Positions 49,390 to 60,594 of a DNA stretch of 64,000 nt are shown piece after piece. Within the stretch, counting starts at the first letter, position 1; every line of letters starts with the position of its first letter. Where the stretch lies: the NCBI RefSeq assembly GCF_041146395.1, contig NC_091010.1:53960001-54024000 (forward strand), read 5' to 3'. Made by a program: the position numbers and the translations under genes. The notes below the pieces were generated by a model. It made no database searches and was not told the origin of the DNA. It saw nothing but the letters and a program-made list of their open reading frames with translations. This DNA comes from Eulemur rufifrons (taxonomy: Eukaryota; Chordata; Mammalia; Primates; Lemuridae).

Positions 49390-49905
49390 CCTCACTCCCT
49401 AACAGGGGACTGTGTGAAGTGACTCCCATCCAAAGAGTATAGCATAGAAAAGAGAAGGAAAAATAACTTTACAATAGAGAAACTTGACGACACCTGGGAA
49501 AAACATCAGACAAATCCAACTGAGGAAGGTTCTACAAAATTCCTGACCAGTACTCCTCAAAACTTTCAAGATCATCAAAAACATGGAAAGGCTAAGAAAC
49601 TGGCCAGCCAAGAGGAGCCCAAGGAGACATGACAACCAAAAACAATGTGGTATCCAGATGGGAGCCTGGAACAGAAAAGGGACATTAAGTCAAAAACTAA
49701 GGAAATCTGATTAAAGTTATGGCATATAGTTAATAATAGTGTATCAATATTGGTTCCTTAAATGCAACAAATGTCCTGTACTAAAGTAAGATATTATTCA
49801 TATGGAAAAGTGGGTATGAGATAAACGAAACTCTCTGTACTGTCTTTGCAATGTTTCTGTAAGTCTAAAACTGGCCTAAAAAATACACTGTATTTTTAAA
49901 AATTG
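49390..49905 (+). repeat. Old L1M 3' UTR
   Basis: Recognised by actggccagccaagaggag, ggagacatgacaaccaaaaa, gtatcaatattggttcct and tgcaatgtttctgtaagtct near the end, in the order of old L1M 3' UTRs. Confidence 0.7.
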
Positions 49906-49909
49906 TTTT

Positions 49910-50635
49910 AAAAACTTAACCACCTTTGACTTTGTAAGAATATGGCTGACTACTCTTGTGTGAAGAAAGCTAAACTGGATGGATTGTAGTACCACCTATG
50001 ACCCAGTGGGGTCTCCTCTCCAAGAGAAGTCCCATAAATCTTTAAGCATTGTTTTATCCACAGGCCTGTGTGGTGTAAGGTTAATGGGTAGCTCCAGAAA
50101 GATGCCTTCCAATTCCCTTCTGGGGAGTCAGTATTTTATAGCTGTTGTTCCACCTATGATGGCTCTTGACAGAGGGGAAATTAGTGAACAGAGCAAATAC
50201 CATCAAAGACAGCCCTGAAGCCAGGACAACCCTTCTTCCCACCCATGAGTGTGTTGTCTGAGGCTTCTCGAGATTTATTTTCTTTGTTTGGCTGCCATTT
50301 CTTGAAAATGATGGAAAATATTCCTCATCAAAGATTGTGCAGCCATCAGATCAGCCACTGTCCCTCTTGAAAGATGGCATCCCTCTGCTGGGGGAGCCAG
50401 AGTGAAGGGGGTTGGCAGCAAGAGAGGTGTTCACACAGCCCGTCCTGCTGCTGCTTACAGAAGGTCAAACCTGTGCATCTGACAGTCCATTATTTTATCT
50501 CTAGTAACACAAGTGAAGAGTCAACAGATCTTTCTGTTGCGTTTCCAAGGAAAGTTTCATTTCAGTTAATCCTATGATTTAAAATAACAGATCTTAGTCT
50601 TGCTGCTTTATTATGATTCTCTACAGTTCTATCAT
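49910..50635. other. Unannotated DNA
   Basis: No recognised repeat or gene. Confidence 0.35.
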
Positions 50636-50640
50636 GTGCC

Positions 50641-50935
50641 ATATTTATTTAGGGCCACCACGCATGGGATTATTGGAGACACAACATGTAAGGAGCTTTG
50701 GTGGTCCAGAAACATCTGACCGCACCCGGGATTCAGTTCCTTCTTTCGGGTCCGGAGCCACGGCACCCGGCAGTGAATAAATTCTCTCTGTCCTGAAGTT
50801 AAAGGCAACTCCGTGTTCTGTGATCACTAGAGACTCTATCTGGGGTTGTCTCTCCTTTGGCATGGGGGCTTTGGGTCCACTTGCCTTGTCACCAGCTTGG
50901 TACCCACCCAGCCTCTTGTGCAGCAGTAACACTTA
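50641..50935 (+). repeat. CpG-dense patch, possible LTR remnant
   Basis: Contains gaccgcacccgggattca, ttctttcgggtccggagcc and acggcacccggcagtgaat with an AATAAA signal, about seven CpGs in 70 bases, unlike the surrounding AT-rich DNA. AATAAA followed by a downstream block is typical of LTR R/U5 regions, but no LTR termini or target-site duplication were found. Confidence 0.3.
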
Positions 50936-50936
50936 G

Positions 50937-51207
50937 CATGTGTCTTAGTCTGCTCAGGCTGCCATGACAATATGCCACAGACTATGGGGCTGAGACAACA
51001 GTCATTTATGTCCTCGCAGGTCTAGAGGCAAAAAGTCCAAGACCAAAGCGCCATTGGGTTGGCATCTGGTAAGGCCTTTCTTCCTGCCTTCCAGACTACT
51101 GCCTGCTTGCTGTGTCCTCACGTGGCCTTCCCTCGGAGTATGCAGGGGAGGGGGAGAGATGGGGAGAGAGAGATCCCTCTAGTACAGGGGAGGGAGGGAG
51201 AGGGAGG

Positions 51208-51242
<35 letters not shown>

Positions 51243-51415
51243 CTCTAGTATATATTTCCTCTCATAAGGCCACCAGTCCTGTTGGATAAGGTCCCCACAC
51301 TTATGACCTCATTTAACCTTACTTACCTCCTTAAAGGATCTATCTCCAAATAGAGTCCTATTAGGGGTTAGGGCTTCAACATTTGTAGGGGACACAATTC
51401 AATCTGTAACAACAT
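50937..51415 (-). mobile_element. MaLR-type (MLT1-like) solo LTR with GA expansion
   Basis: Begins tgtgtcttagtctgctcagg and ends with aggggacacaattcaatctg, flanking antisense MLT1-like text such as ttctgcctgcttgctgtgtc. It is interrupted by a GA-rich tract at about 51150-51240. Confidence 0.8.
51150..51250. repeat. GA-rich tract with 66-bp tandem duplication
   Basis: The string agatccctctagta occurs at 51171-51184 and again at 51237-51250, 66 bases apart. Between lie ggga and ga units, so a small tandem duplication was expanded by slippage. Confidence 0.85.
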
Positions 51416-51424
51416 AGAAATACA

Positions 51425-51680
51425 GGACAAGTACTTTAAATAATGTAGTAGGAAAATCATTAGTTTTAGAGTCAGAAAAACTGAGTTTGAAGCCATGCTT
51501 ACTAGAGGGGTTATGGAGCATAAGCCACTTGCCTTCTCTAATCTCAGTTTCCTAATATAAAAAACAGAATACCTATACCTATAAATAAATACCTATAAAT
51601 CAAATTTGTCACAAAGATAAAATGTGGCAAAGCCTGTGAAAATGCATTGTCATTGTTAGCACTGCTCAATCGTAATAAAT
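51425..51680 (+). repeat. MIR SINE
   Basis: MIR with attagttttagagtcagaaa, aactgagtttgaagccatg, taatctcagtttcctaata and a gcaaagcctgtgaaaatgc tail. Confidence 0.75.
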
Positions 51681-51684
51681 TATG

Positions 51685-52200
51685 GGCCCACTGTTTCTGG
51701 AAGTAAGTGCTACAAAAGTAAAGGATTCAGAAGAAAGTAGTAACAGACTCCAGTGGTATCTCAATCACAGAGCAGGACAACTCAGGCATCCCAGAGTGTG
51801 ACAAGCTGTGCACTTCCCATATCTCTGCAGCTCCAAACGAAGGCAAACCATTGCCCCTATCTGAAGAGGTTCCTACTACAAAGCTCAATCAGGTAAAATC
51901 TGTACCCTGAGACATTTACTGCTGATGAAAGGAATTTAGGAAATTAGGTTGAGGCAGTTGAGTGCTGCTAATTGCCTGGATCCGAGCTAATAAAAACTGA
52001 AACCTCTGTTTAAAGGACTTATCAGCAAATGGATTGAATCCTCCAGTGGGCAAGATTTTTGCTTTGTACAAATAAATCTCAACATGAAAGACAGAATTTC
52101 TTTGATCCAATCCACAGTCCTCTATTCCTAAAGCCATACTGTCATCCTCATCCCAGGCAAAGACCTGGCCCAAGGCCTCCTGCTCTACAATTATCCAAGG
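51685..52200. other. Unannotated DNA
   Basis: No recognised repeat or gene; antisense frame 51916-52173 has no motif. Confidence 0.35.
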
Positions 52201-52204
52201 TGTC

Positions 52205-53300
52205 TAACAAATAGTATTGAGCACTGGCTGTGCTGAGTTCCAAGAAGACAGTAGAGAACATAGTGAGATATTATTCCGCCATCATGGAGCTTATACCCCA
52301 TGATTAATCAAGTAATTAATCAAATATTACACACACTTAAGGAAATAAGATTATTATTTTCAGAGGTATGTGACATCATGAGAGGTCAAGGTGAGTGACG
52401 CTGAGGACATAAGTGACCATGTGAGCAAGATCTGGAGGATGAATACCAGTTAACTAGGCAGTGATTAGCACAAGAAGTTAACCATGGCAGGGGGAGTAGG
52501 CTGAGTGTCAGGGCATGGAACAGAGCAGTGTAGTGGGTGTGCTGGAGGCAAAGAGAACAGGAGTGTGATGTGAGATGAGGCTGGAGAGACAGAGAGTGGG
52601 AAAACTACACAGGTGCTTACAAGACATGGTACAAATTTTTATTTTCCTAGGAGCAATGAGAAACCATTAAAGTACATTAAGCTGGGGAAAGGAAGATGAT
52701 ATGATCAGGTTTGCTGGTTATAATATGGAGAACTATTTAGATGAGAGAAATGTATCAGGAGGCTCTGGAAGCTGTTCTGGCCAGACCCCATGGTAGCCTG
52801 GACTAGGACACTTGGTAGAGATTCATCCATGCATCAAATATTTATTGAGTTCCTCTATATGTCAGGTTCTGTGCCAGGGGCTGGAGATAGACAGAGGTAG
52901 AGAGATTTGAGCAACAGTAAAAGAGAAAATAAACATGACTTGCTGATGAATTGGACATGGAATGCAAGAAGAGGGAGCTGTGGAAAGTAATTTCTAAGTT
53001 TCTCACTCACCAAATCCAGAATAGATAGTGGAGCTGGAAGGGTGTTTGGTGAAGAAGGTTGGTCATTTGGACCTGGATGTTTTGAGTTTGCAATGCCTTT
53101 GAGACATCCTGTGGAGCTCTCAGTGAGTCAGCAGGTTAAGGGAGTCCACAGCTCAGAGGGGAGGAGTGTGAAGTACCTACACCCAGACAGCAGTGGAAGC
53201 AGTGGGTCAGATGCTTTAGGACAAGTGCGAAGTGTGAGAAAAGAAAAGGGCCTACAGCTGCCTCTCAAAGGCCAACCAACACTTAATGGCTGAGGTTAGG
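52205..53300 (+). repeat. Ancient interspersed repeat, family X (long copy)
   Basis: Ordered landmarks: attgagcactggctgtgctg, catggagcttatacccc, gtgaccatgtgagcaagatc, gaacaggagtgtgatgtgag, aacctgaaaaggag at the end, plus a second tttattgagttcctctatat start near 52840. The middle matches 62240-62610 in layout. The family is common in mammals but not named here. Confidence 0.5.
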
Positions 53301-53304
53301 GAAG

Positions 53305-54485
53305 GTCAAACCTGAAAAGGAGTCCTAAAAAAGAGTAGTAAAGAGATAAAAGGATAACTAAGGCTATGCAGAGTCATGGAAACCAAGAACAGAAGTTGGT
53401 CAATAGTGCAAGATTATGCTAATAAAGCAAGGTAGAGCAGGACTAGAAAATACTCATTTGTTCCAGAACATGGAGGTCTTTCATTATGTTAGTGAGAACA
53501 ATTCGACTGAGGGGACAGTGAAGGGATGAACACTCTCTAGAGACGTTTGCTATGAAGAGGATGAGAAGATGCAGGGTTGGTACCTGGATAATTTTCCCAC
53601 TACTATGCACAGCTTTGCCTTGGCTTGGACATCCTAGGATTTCTACCTCTATATTCCCTGCTTCACAAAAAAGCACAGAAACTAAGACCTTAATTTGTCA
53701 CAGGGGGAATCCTGAGGCTCAGCTCAGAGCAGTCAACCTGGCTCTGAAATGCAGGTGAATATATTGCATTTGTCAACTCATCTCAAGGGATAACGCTCCG
53801 GGAAGGCCATGGCCTACACTCAGGAAGCTGTTTGAAAGGGTTCCAAGGATGGGAGGGAAACATTTGACAGCCAACATAAGGCCTATGTCTTTATTAACAA
53901 AATCATTGCTCTGGGTGATGTTTCAATAAGAGCAAATGTTTCTGTTAATGCAGTTGCATTCACAAGTAACAAATTCACCGCTTTACATGGCAAGCCATGG
54001 TGACAGATCTGCTCCTAAATACTTCATTTCCTTAACTGAAGCTGTCTGCTTCCTTAAGCATTAACTCACTGAATCCTGCCACTTAGATAAACTGCCTGAA
54101 GCCCAGATATATTCCTTATGATTCCATAAACCTTGCTTCTCTATAGTTCCTTTTTGTTTTATTGCACGAGCTTTATGGTAGTAAAAGGTTGCAAACTGTC
54201 ATTTGTCACTTTTTGGTGGCAGTAATTTAGCATCTAATGAGCAAAACTCACAAGCCCGCCAGAAAGTACAGAAGCTCAAGAGATGATGCTGGGGGCGCAA
54301 ATGGGAGAGACTTTATGAAGCCAGTAATTGTGGCTCAGACGTGGCAATCAGGCTGAGAAAACAGGCTCCAGGGTGTGCTTGGGAAGAAAACACAAGGAAG
54401 AAACTTTAAAGGCAGGTTATGGATGGATGTAGACTAGACTAAAAAGGGCAGCTGGTGCCATAGTAGTAATAGGAATAAAGTAATA
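53305..54485. other. Unannotated DNA
   Basis: No recognised repeat or gene. The stretch 54000-54260 is free of visible repeats. Confidence 0.35.
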
Positions 54486-54489
54486 ATCA

Positions 54490-54680
54490 TATTGGTGATA
54501 GTAACCCTGATTTATTTATCAAGAGCTGTGTCCTGTGGGCTCATGCACTGTGAAAGGGTCTTGCCATATGACCTCATTTGATTATTACAGTGATCCCGTG
54601 GATTGTTCAAAGAACCCAACTGCTCTGAACTTTCATTTACAAGTCTGCAAAATAGGAATCATACAAGAGGACTCCAAAAG
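54490..54680 (-). repeat. MIR-like fragment
   Basis: Antisense MIR-like text: aaccctgatttatttatcaa, gacctcatttgattattac and tgatcccgtggattgttc. Confidence 0.5.
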
Positions 54681-54684
54681 CACA

Positions 54685-55385
54685 GGCAACTAAAGCAAAA
54701 ATAAACAAATGGGGCGACTCCAAATAAAAGTCTTCTGCACAGCAAAGGAAACAATCCACAGAGTGGCTTGCGTCAGTTCTCCTTGTCCCCGCGTCCCACA
54801 GGGACAACGCAGAGCTGTGTTGAAGAGCTGCATGTTGAAGCCGGGCTTATAATGGGTCTGCGTCAGAGCTGGAGAACTCCAAGTTTATGTAACCCCAATC
54901 TTTTATAAGGGGTCTATTAGTAAACCTGCCCAAATTTTGCCCCAGAGAGAAACATTTTCTTTATTATCCTGGGCAGCAAACACACCTTCCATCTGCCCTG
55001 GAGGGTGGCACTATATATTCCAAGGCTTTTTACTATATAAACATTTACTATATAAACATAAAAATGTCCCAAACAAAAGCTGATATAAAGCATGCAGAAA
55101 CACAAGAGACCCATAGCTAATTATTGTCGCTCAACCATATAAAAATATCTTAAATGCTTAAAGGTAAGTGCTAAGAAAAGTCTTATAATCCCCTATAATC
55201 AGGAGGTAAAAGGGAAAGAAGCAAGTTGAGAGGAAGTTGAAGAGTACTGATTTCATCATCAGTCATAATAAGGAGTCAATGGCACTGGCTAAAAAATTTT
55301 AAGAGTAAAGATAAAGAAACAGCACACGGAAGTACTCGAGACATGAGAAATAAGGCATGCAGCATCATTTGTAAAAGCGAGATGA
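54685..55385. other. Unannotated DNA with a 15-base tandem
   Basis: Contains tttactatataaaca twice in tandem at 55029-55058. Otherwise nothing recognised. Confidence 0.4.
55029..55058. repeat. Perfect 15-base tandem duplication
   Basis: Two identical adjacent units, 55029-55043 and 55044-55058. Confidence 0.95.
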
Positions 55386-55389
55386 CTAT

Positions 55390-55570
55390 TTAACTTTGAA
55401 GTTTCAGCTGAAATGTCACTTCCTCACAGAGGCTTTCCCCAAACACCCAGCCCAGGTTTGCTGTCCTTGGCATCACCTCCCATAACTACTGAGATCACAT
55501 AACTAGTTAGTGGGGTAACTGGAATTCAGGCCCAAAGAGCTGGTGCTGAAGTCTACACTCAGAATAGCTA
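55390..55570. repeat. L2/MIR-like fragments
   Basis: At 55390-55470 text such as tgtcacttcctcacagagg, cctttccc is common to L2-type repeats; at 55495-55565 a MIR-like tcacataactagttagtggg follows. Weak. Confidence 0.35.
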
Positions 55571-55574
55571 AGCT

Positions 55575-56790
55575 CTGCTGGCCACTCACCCATGTATCTA
55601 ATTACATTTTACTCACATGTAATAGTTCAGAGTTCGTTTTGTTCTCTGAGTTTTTATAAATACAAGTCTTAATTCTCCAATGTTCTTCTAAGGTGCCCTG
55701 AAACATATGTTTCTTCAGTATGGCCCCCAGGACCTAGGACGAAACAGGTACCGATTGAAATCATTGAATGAATGATAAAGAACACGCATGGGCGTTTGGG
55801 GAGTCCATGCAAGTGCAGATCACCTGTACTGCTGTATAGTACACAAGGAGCAGAGAGAAGGAGAAAAGCCAAGACTGACTCTATGCCCTGGTACTAACCA
55901 CTAGATCATTATCTATCTCTAATGAATTATGTGTGAAATTTCTGAGGTTATAAGGGGAAGCCACACAGAGACCTTGAAATAGCTATAAAGGGTGAATAAT
56001 GCATGCCCTATATTTAATGCATGAGAAAGCAAAACGCAGAAAATTGCACAAAAAAAGAGGTCAAATTCCTGTTCCCTGCAAGGAGGATGCTATCTGTCTT
56101 CCTAATAAATGAATCACTGGTTGTCATATATTTTTAAACATCTGAACAGCACCCCAGGGATACATGAAGCCTGTTTTTCTCCGATCTCTTTGTTGCAAAC
56201 CAATCTCCTGATCATGAGTATAATCACCTGCATAAGTGATGCCATGGATTTTGCACCCTTCTAAAAAGTGGGTGTCACGGCCATATTTCCTACAAAACTG
56301 GCTGCAGTGTTGCAATTAGAGGAAAAATAAATCTCACTATCCTTGATGATAGCCTGTGCAACTGAAACCAGCTCTAAGAAAATGGGATCTTTGACAGCAT
56401 AATTTTAACACTACCAAATTATTCATCTTTTTTCCTTAAAACTCGATGCTTTATACAGATATTATTTTGCCACCAAATATCACTTTGAAAAAGTTAATAA
56501 TTCAGAAACTTTTAAGTATTTTTTAAATGGTTAATGCAACAAATGCATGAGATGCCATAATCAGATAGTTCTCCCATCTTGCAACGTTGGTATAATTGCT
56601 TCAGTCTCAAAGGAGGGTATCAGAGAGAAGGGAGTGGCATTAAAAAGGCACTCTCAGTCATCTGGAGGCCAGAGAGTTGGCAGCAGCATTGGAAATGATT
56701 TAGGAGGATGCTGTGACTTTTATTTGGAGTAGGCACTTTTCCTATCCAGCATTGGTCTTTTACTTTAAAACTTTTCTAAAAAAGTTTTAG
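55575..56790. other. Unannotated AT-rich DNA
   Basis: No recognised repeat or gene. Confidence 0.35.
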
Positions 56791-56793
56791 AAA

Positions 56794-56830
56794 CTTAGTA
56801 ATAATAAGATTATTACTTATTATTACTAAG
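56794..56830. repeat. Perfect 15-bp inverted repeat with 7-base loop
   Basis: cttagtaataataag at 56794-56808 and its exact reverse complement at 56816-56830, separated by attatta. A smaller imperfect inverted stretch (aaaacttt / aaagtttt) lies just upstream. Confidence 0.95.
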
Positions 56831-56881
56831 AGTTAAGTCTTTGAGGTAAAGTTCACTGGTAAAGGAGCTTTCATAACATAG

Positions 56882-56932
56882 TAATGATGATGGTGGTGGT
56901 GCTAATGATGACGATAATGATAATTGAGTTGA
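56882..56932. repeat. GAT/GGT trinucleotide-type simple repeat
   Basis: Mixed gatgatggtggtggt and aatgatgacgataat units. Confidence 0.8.
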
Positions 56933-56939
56933 CTGAGAG

Positions 56940-57130
56940 CTCACCAGGCGGCAGGCACTGTCCTAGTTACTGTACACATGCTACCTAGTTTAATTCCCTG
57001 ATGTACACCATGGGATGGGTAATATCATTATTTCCCATTTTACAAATGTGAAAACTGAGGCACAGAGTAAATTAGCTAAGGTCACACAGCTAGTATACCA
57101 TAGCTGCTACAACCACTACACTTTGCTGCT
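56940..57130 (-). repeat. MIR SINE
   Basis: Antisense MIR: ggcaggcactgtcctagtta, taatatcattatttcccat, gtgaaaactgaggcacagag and aaggtcacacagctagtat. Confidence 0.9.
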
Positions 57131-57139
57131 TCCTAGCAA

Positions 57140-57305
57140 CAGCTACTAATTAAGTACATGCCAATGGGCCCCATGGTAAGCATCTTCTCATTTGATCCTC
57201 ACCAAAAAAATGAGGTAGATCTTTGTATTCTTATTTTATGCAGGAGGCAACTGAGGATTATAGAGATCAACAAGCATACCTCTCACACAGTTTACCAAAC
57301 TAGCC
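57140..57305 (-). repeat. Second MIR-like fragment
   Basis: Contains ttctcatttgatcctcacc, gtattcttattttatgcagg and an aactgaggattatagagatc stretch, adjacent to the previous MIR. Confidence 0.65.
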
Positions 57306-57309
57306 AACC

Positions 57310-57900
57310 CTACACCCTGCAAGCCAAGTACCTTTGGCAATAGAAGAGAATTGGCTTTAACTGCCAAAGTACTTTCTTCTAAATTGCCTCCCTGTTTAAG
57401 AAAAAGAGTTAAAAGGAATGGAAGAAAACCACTTCCTTACTATCTTACGATCTTCAGGGATGGAACTAATGAAGACCTTGCCTCTGCATACCACCTTTCG
57501 GGGCAAGACTGCCCAGTTTTCTTCAGGGAAATTTGAGATAAGAGGCCTCAGTGAATGGTCATGAAGGTTCAACTGTTCCACAAAAGGTTCCTCCTAGGAG
57601 GCTCAAAAAGGGATGAAATGTAGGCAGACCTCACTGATGTGCACTAATGGGAAGAAAGCCCTGTCTGTAACAAATGGCGGAGCTGAAATTTTTCATGCTG
57701 TGTTTTTTTAAATGGCGCTACATTTCAACTAACCACAAGATGCAAAATCAATAGTTTCTGTATTTTTCTAATGCACACCATCTAGCCTAATCCAACTCAT
57801 TGACCTACAGTGACACACGTGACCAACTTCTGTACACAAGTCTTCACACCTGCTCCTGTCAGCCTTGGGATGCTTCTCTTCACCCCCCTCCACTGTCCAT
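57310..57900. other. Unannotated DNA
   Basis: No recognised repeat or gene. Confidence 0.35.
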
Positions 57901-57901
57901 C

Positions 57902-58385
57902 CCCTAAACCTGTGGTCTCCAACCCCTGGGCCATGGACTGGTACCAGTTTGTAGCCTGCTGGGAACCAGGCTGCACAGCAGGAGGTGAGCGGTGAGCAAG
58001 TGAACAAAGCTTCATCTGTATTTACAGCCATTCCCCATCGATTATATCACTACATAAGCTCCACCTCCCGTCAGATCAGTGTGGGTAGTAGATTCTCACA
58101 GTGTGAACCCTACTGTAAACTGCACATGTGAGGGATCTAGGTTGTGCAGTCTTCATGAAAATCTGATGGCTGATGATCTGAGGTGGAGCTGAGGCAGTGA
58201 TGCTAGCACTGGGAAGTAGCTGCAAATACTGATTATCATTAGCAGAGAGGTTTGAATGAACAATAAATGTAATGTGCTTGAATCATCCTGAAACCACCCC
58301 CCCTGCAACGCCCAGTCCATGGAAGAATTGTCTTCCATGAAACTAGTCTCTGGTGCTAAAAATGTTGGGGACTGCTGCCCTAAAC
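57902..58385 (+). mobile_element. Non-autonomous hAT-type DNA transposon with 8-bp target-site duplication
   Basis: The flanking octamer ccctaaac occurs at 57902-57909 and 58378-58385, an exact 8-base duplication as expected of hAT elements. The element (57910-58377) has terminal inverted repeats: ctgtggtctccaac at the left and gttggggactgctg at the right, matching at 11 of 14 positions as inverted repeats. Inside are acagcaggaggtgagcgg, tctaggttgtgcagtctt and gctgatgatctgaggtggag, which I associate with a Zaphod/Tip100-type family. No transposase frame. Confidence 0.85.
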
Positions 58386-58399
58386 TCAGCTAGCATGGT

Positions 58400-58650
58400 C
58401 TAGCATCTACACCTCCCATGAGGTTTTAACCTCAAGGCCTCTGCTCTCACTGACACCTATCCTCCAAAATTCAAGGGAATGCTTCTTATATATAGGCTAT
58501 TTAACCATTTTCTATAAGTGATGGAAAAACACTTTTCTTCCAAACTGTTAAATATTAATTATTTAAAGGTAAAGACTATGTCATAGATTTCTTCCTTTTA
58601 TTCACAGCATAATAGACTCAGTAAATATTTGCTGGTTGGTTCATTATGAC
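58400..58650 (+). repeat. L2 LINE 3' end
   Basis: Contains caaggcctctgctctcactg, ggtaaagactatgtcatag and a cagtaaatatttgctggttg end of L2 type. Confidence 0.6.
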
Positions 58651-58734
58651 TTCTGTGTAAATAAATGCTATAACAAAATTGAAACACTTCACAATAAAAC
58701 ATTCCTTCCTCATCCCTGATCTTAAGAACACAGC

Positions 58735-58930
58735 ATTTTAAAGCCAGAAGGAACCTTACAGATCCTTCATTCGACCTCCTCATTCTTTAGATGAAATGAC
58801 TGAGGCTAAGAGGGCTGAAGTGACTTGATTAAGGTCACGCAGCTAAAGAGAAACCAATCGGGGCCAAGGGGCAGATCTGCAGACTTGCAGTGAGGTACCC
58901 TTCCTGATACAACCACATGCCTTGGGATTG
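58735..58930 (-). repeat. MIR-like fragment
   Basis: Antisense: aagccagaaggaaccttac, agatgaaatgactgaggct and aaggtcacgcagctaaaga. Confidence 0.6.
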
Positions 58931-58974
58931 CACTATGTTTGTAATGTGGCTATAACAGCTCAGCAGAGGGAAAA

Positions 58975-59105
58975 CCAGACTGAGAGTTAGCTGGCATTAG
59001 GCCAAGTCCTTGTTCTTTCACTAATTCATTATGTAGCTTTGGAAAAAAGCATTTAACCCTTTGGTCTCAGAGTCCACAGCTGCAAAAGGAGAGATGATAA
59101 ATCCT
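58975..59105 (+). repeat. MIR SINE
   Basis: Plus-strand MIR: agactgagagttagctggca, ttctttcactaattcatta and aaaggagagatgataaatcc. Diverged. Confidence 0.6.
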
Positions 59106-59116
59106 GCATAATTTAA

Positions 59117-59338
59117 CCCAGAGTTTGGCAAACTCCATCCCAGAAGCCATATACAATGTGCAACTGTTTTTGTAAATCAAGTTTTATTGGAATGCCCATT
59201 CATTTACCTGTTGTCTACAGCTGCATTCATGCTACAAAGGCAGAGTTGAGTAACGGTTAACATAGAAACCATATGACCCACAAGGCTGAAATATTTACTA
59301 TTTGACTCTTTACAAAAAAAAAAATTCATTGATTCCTA
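59117..59338 (+). mobile_element. Non-autonomous hAT-like DNA transposon remnant
   Basis: Starts cagagtttggcaaactcca, includes tgtaaatcaagttttattgg, acagctgcattcatgctaca and agtaacggttaacatagaaa, and ends near an A-run. The layout matches a widespread MER-type element whose exact name I am unsure of. Confidence 0.55.
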
Positions 59339-59339
59339 A

Positions 59340-60015
59340 TCTAACCCATATATAGTGTGGTTATATGAATCTGACATAGTTCAACAGCTTATGCCGAGAC
59401 TCTATTAAACAGCAAAGTACTATATTCACATTGTAAAAATTAGTGTTATTGACAATAATAGTAGCAATAGCAATAGTAAATCATGAAAGATCATTGCAAT
59501 AGGGGCAATTAAAATTTTCTTTGTTTAATAGGAAGCATCTAAATGTCAGTATTACTTGATTTGAGATTGCTTCTGAATTGTTCATAGCAACATGTTTTTG
59601 CAGAACCAAGTGATAACTTTAATAGATTCCAGAAATAATTAGATCATTTATGTATAAAAAACAAAATTTTTTCAGAAGAATGGCAGGTCATCGTGGAAGG
59701 ATCTGGTCTCACTTTTATCACTAACCTGAGTCTCCAGGTGGTCACCATGCTATGTTGTGAGTACCTGTAACTACCATGTGATGGAATAAACATTCACCTG
59801 GAAATATTGACCTACACAGCCCAACCTTTCATGTTTAGCTCTGTTGCTCTAAATGCATCAAACTTTTCCACTGACACTTTTGAAAAGGAGGTTGGTGCCT
59901 CCAGGGGGTTGCCCTGGTTTGTGCTCTAAAAATGGCCGTTAGCCAAGGAAGACTAGCTATCCTCAGGAAAGTGAGAAAATGAATCATTAGCCTTGACTAA
60001 TTTACTGGCCTTCCC
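59340..60015. other. Unannotated AT-rich DNA
   Basis: No recognised repeat or gene. Confidence 0.35.
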
Positions 60016-60019
60016 ACTC

Positions 60020-60180
60020 TTGGGCCAGAAATTAAAGGCCCAGGAGTCAGAAGACCAAATTCTGCTCAGCCATCCCCAGATGGTTGACCAGAGTAAGTTA
60101 TTCAACCATCCTGGTGTCTCAACTTTCTCATTGAAAACAGAGAGCAAATATCTGCCCTCCCTTCTTCATGAGTATTAGGG
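60020..60180 (+). repeat. MIR SINE
   Basis: MIR order: ccaggagtcagaagaccaaa, gagtaagttattcaaccatc and ctcaactttctcattgaaaa. Confidence 0.7.
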
Positions 60181-60299
60181 GGAGAAAGTGAAAAGTGAAA
60201 TAATAAAAGTGATAATAAACACAAACGGTTTAAAAAGCCTGAAGTTCTACGTAATTGCAAACTGTATTATGTATAAAATGAGTTACCATGTAGGTAGTA

Positions 60300-60590
60300 C
60301 TAATCATTAATATATTCCAGACAGCATTCTAAGCACCCTCATTAAAACCTAAAAGCAAGGCACTGTTGTAAGTCCTTGACATGCATTATTCAATGAATCC
60401 ACCTAACATCCTATGAGGTAGGTGTTATTATTATCATCACTATTTTACATACGAGAGAAGAGACACAAAGAGATTAAGTAACTTGCTCAGGGTCACTGGC
60501 TAGTGAGTGGAATTGCTGAGATTCAAACCCTGGCCATCTGCTCTAGAGCTCATGGTATGAACCACTGTACTTTACCACCCTTCTTGTGCA
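60300..60590 (-). repeat. MIR SINE
   Basis: Antisense MIR: ccagacagcattctaagcac, ccacctaacatcctatgagg, gattaagtaacttgctcagg and a gaaccactgtactttacc end. Confidence 0.85.
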
Positions 60591-60594
60591 AGAA

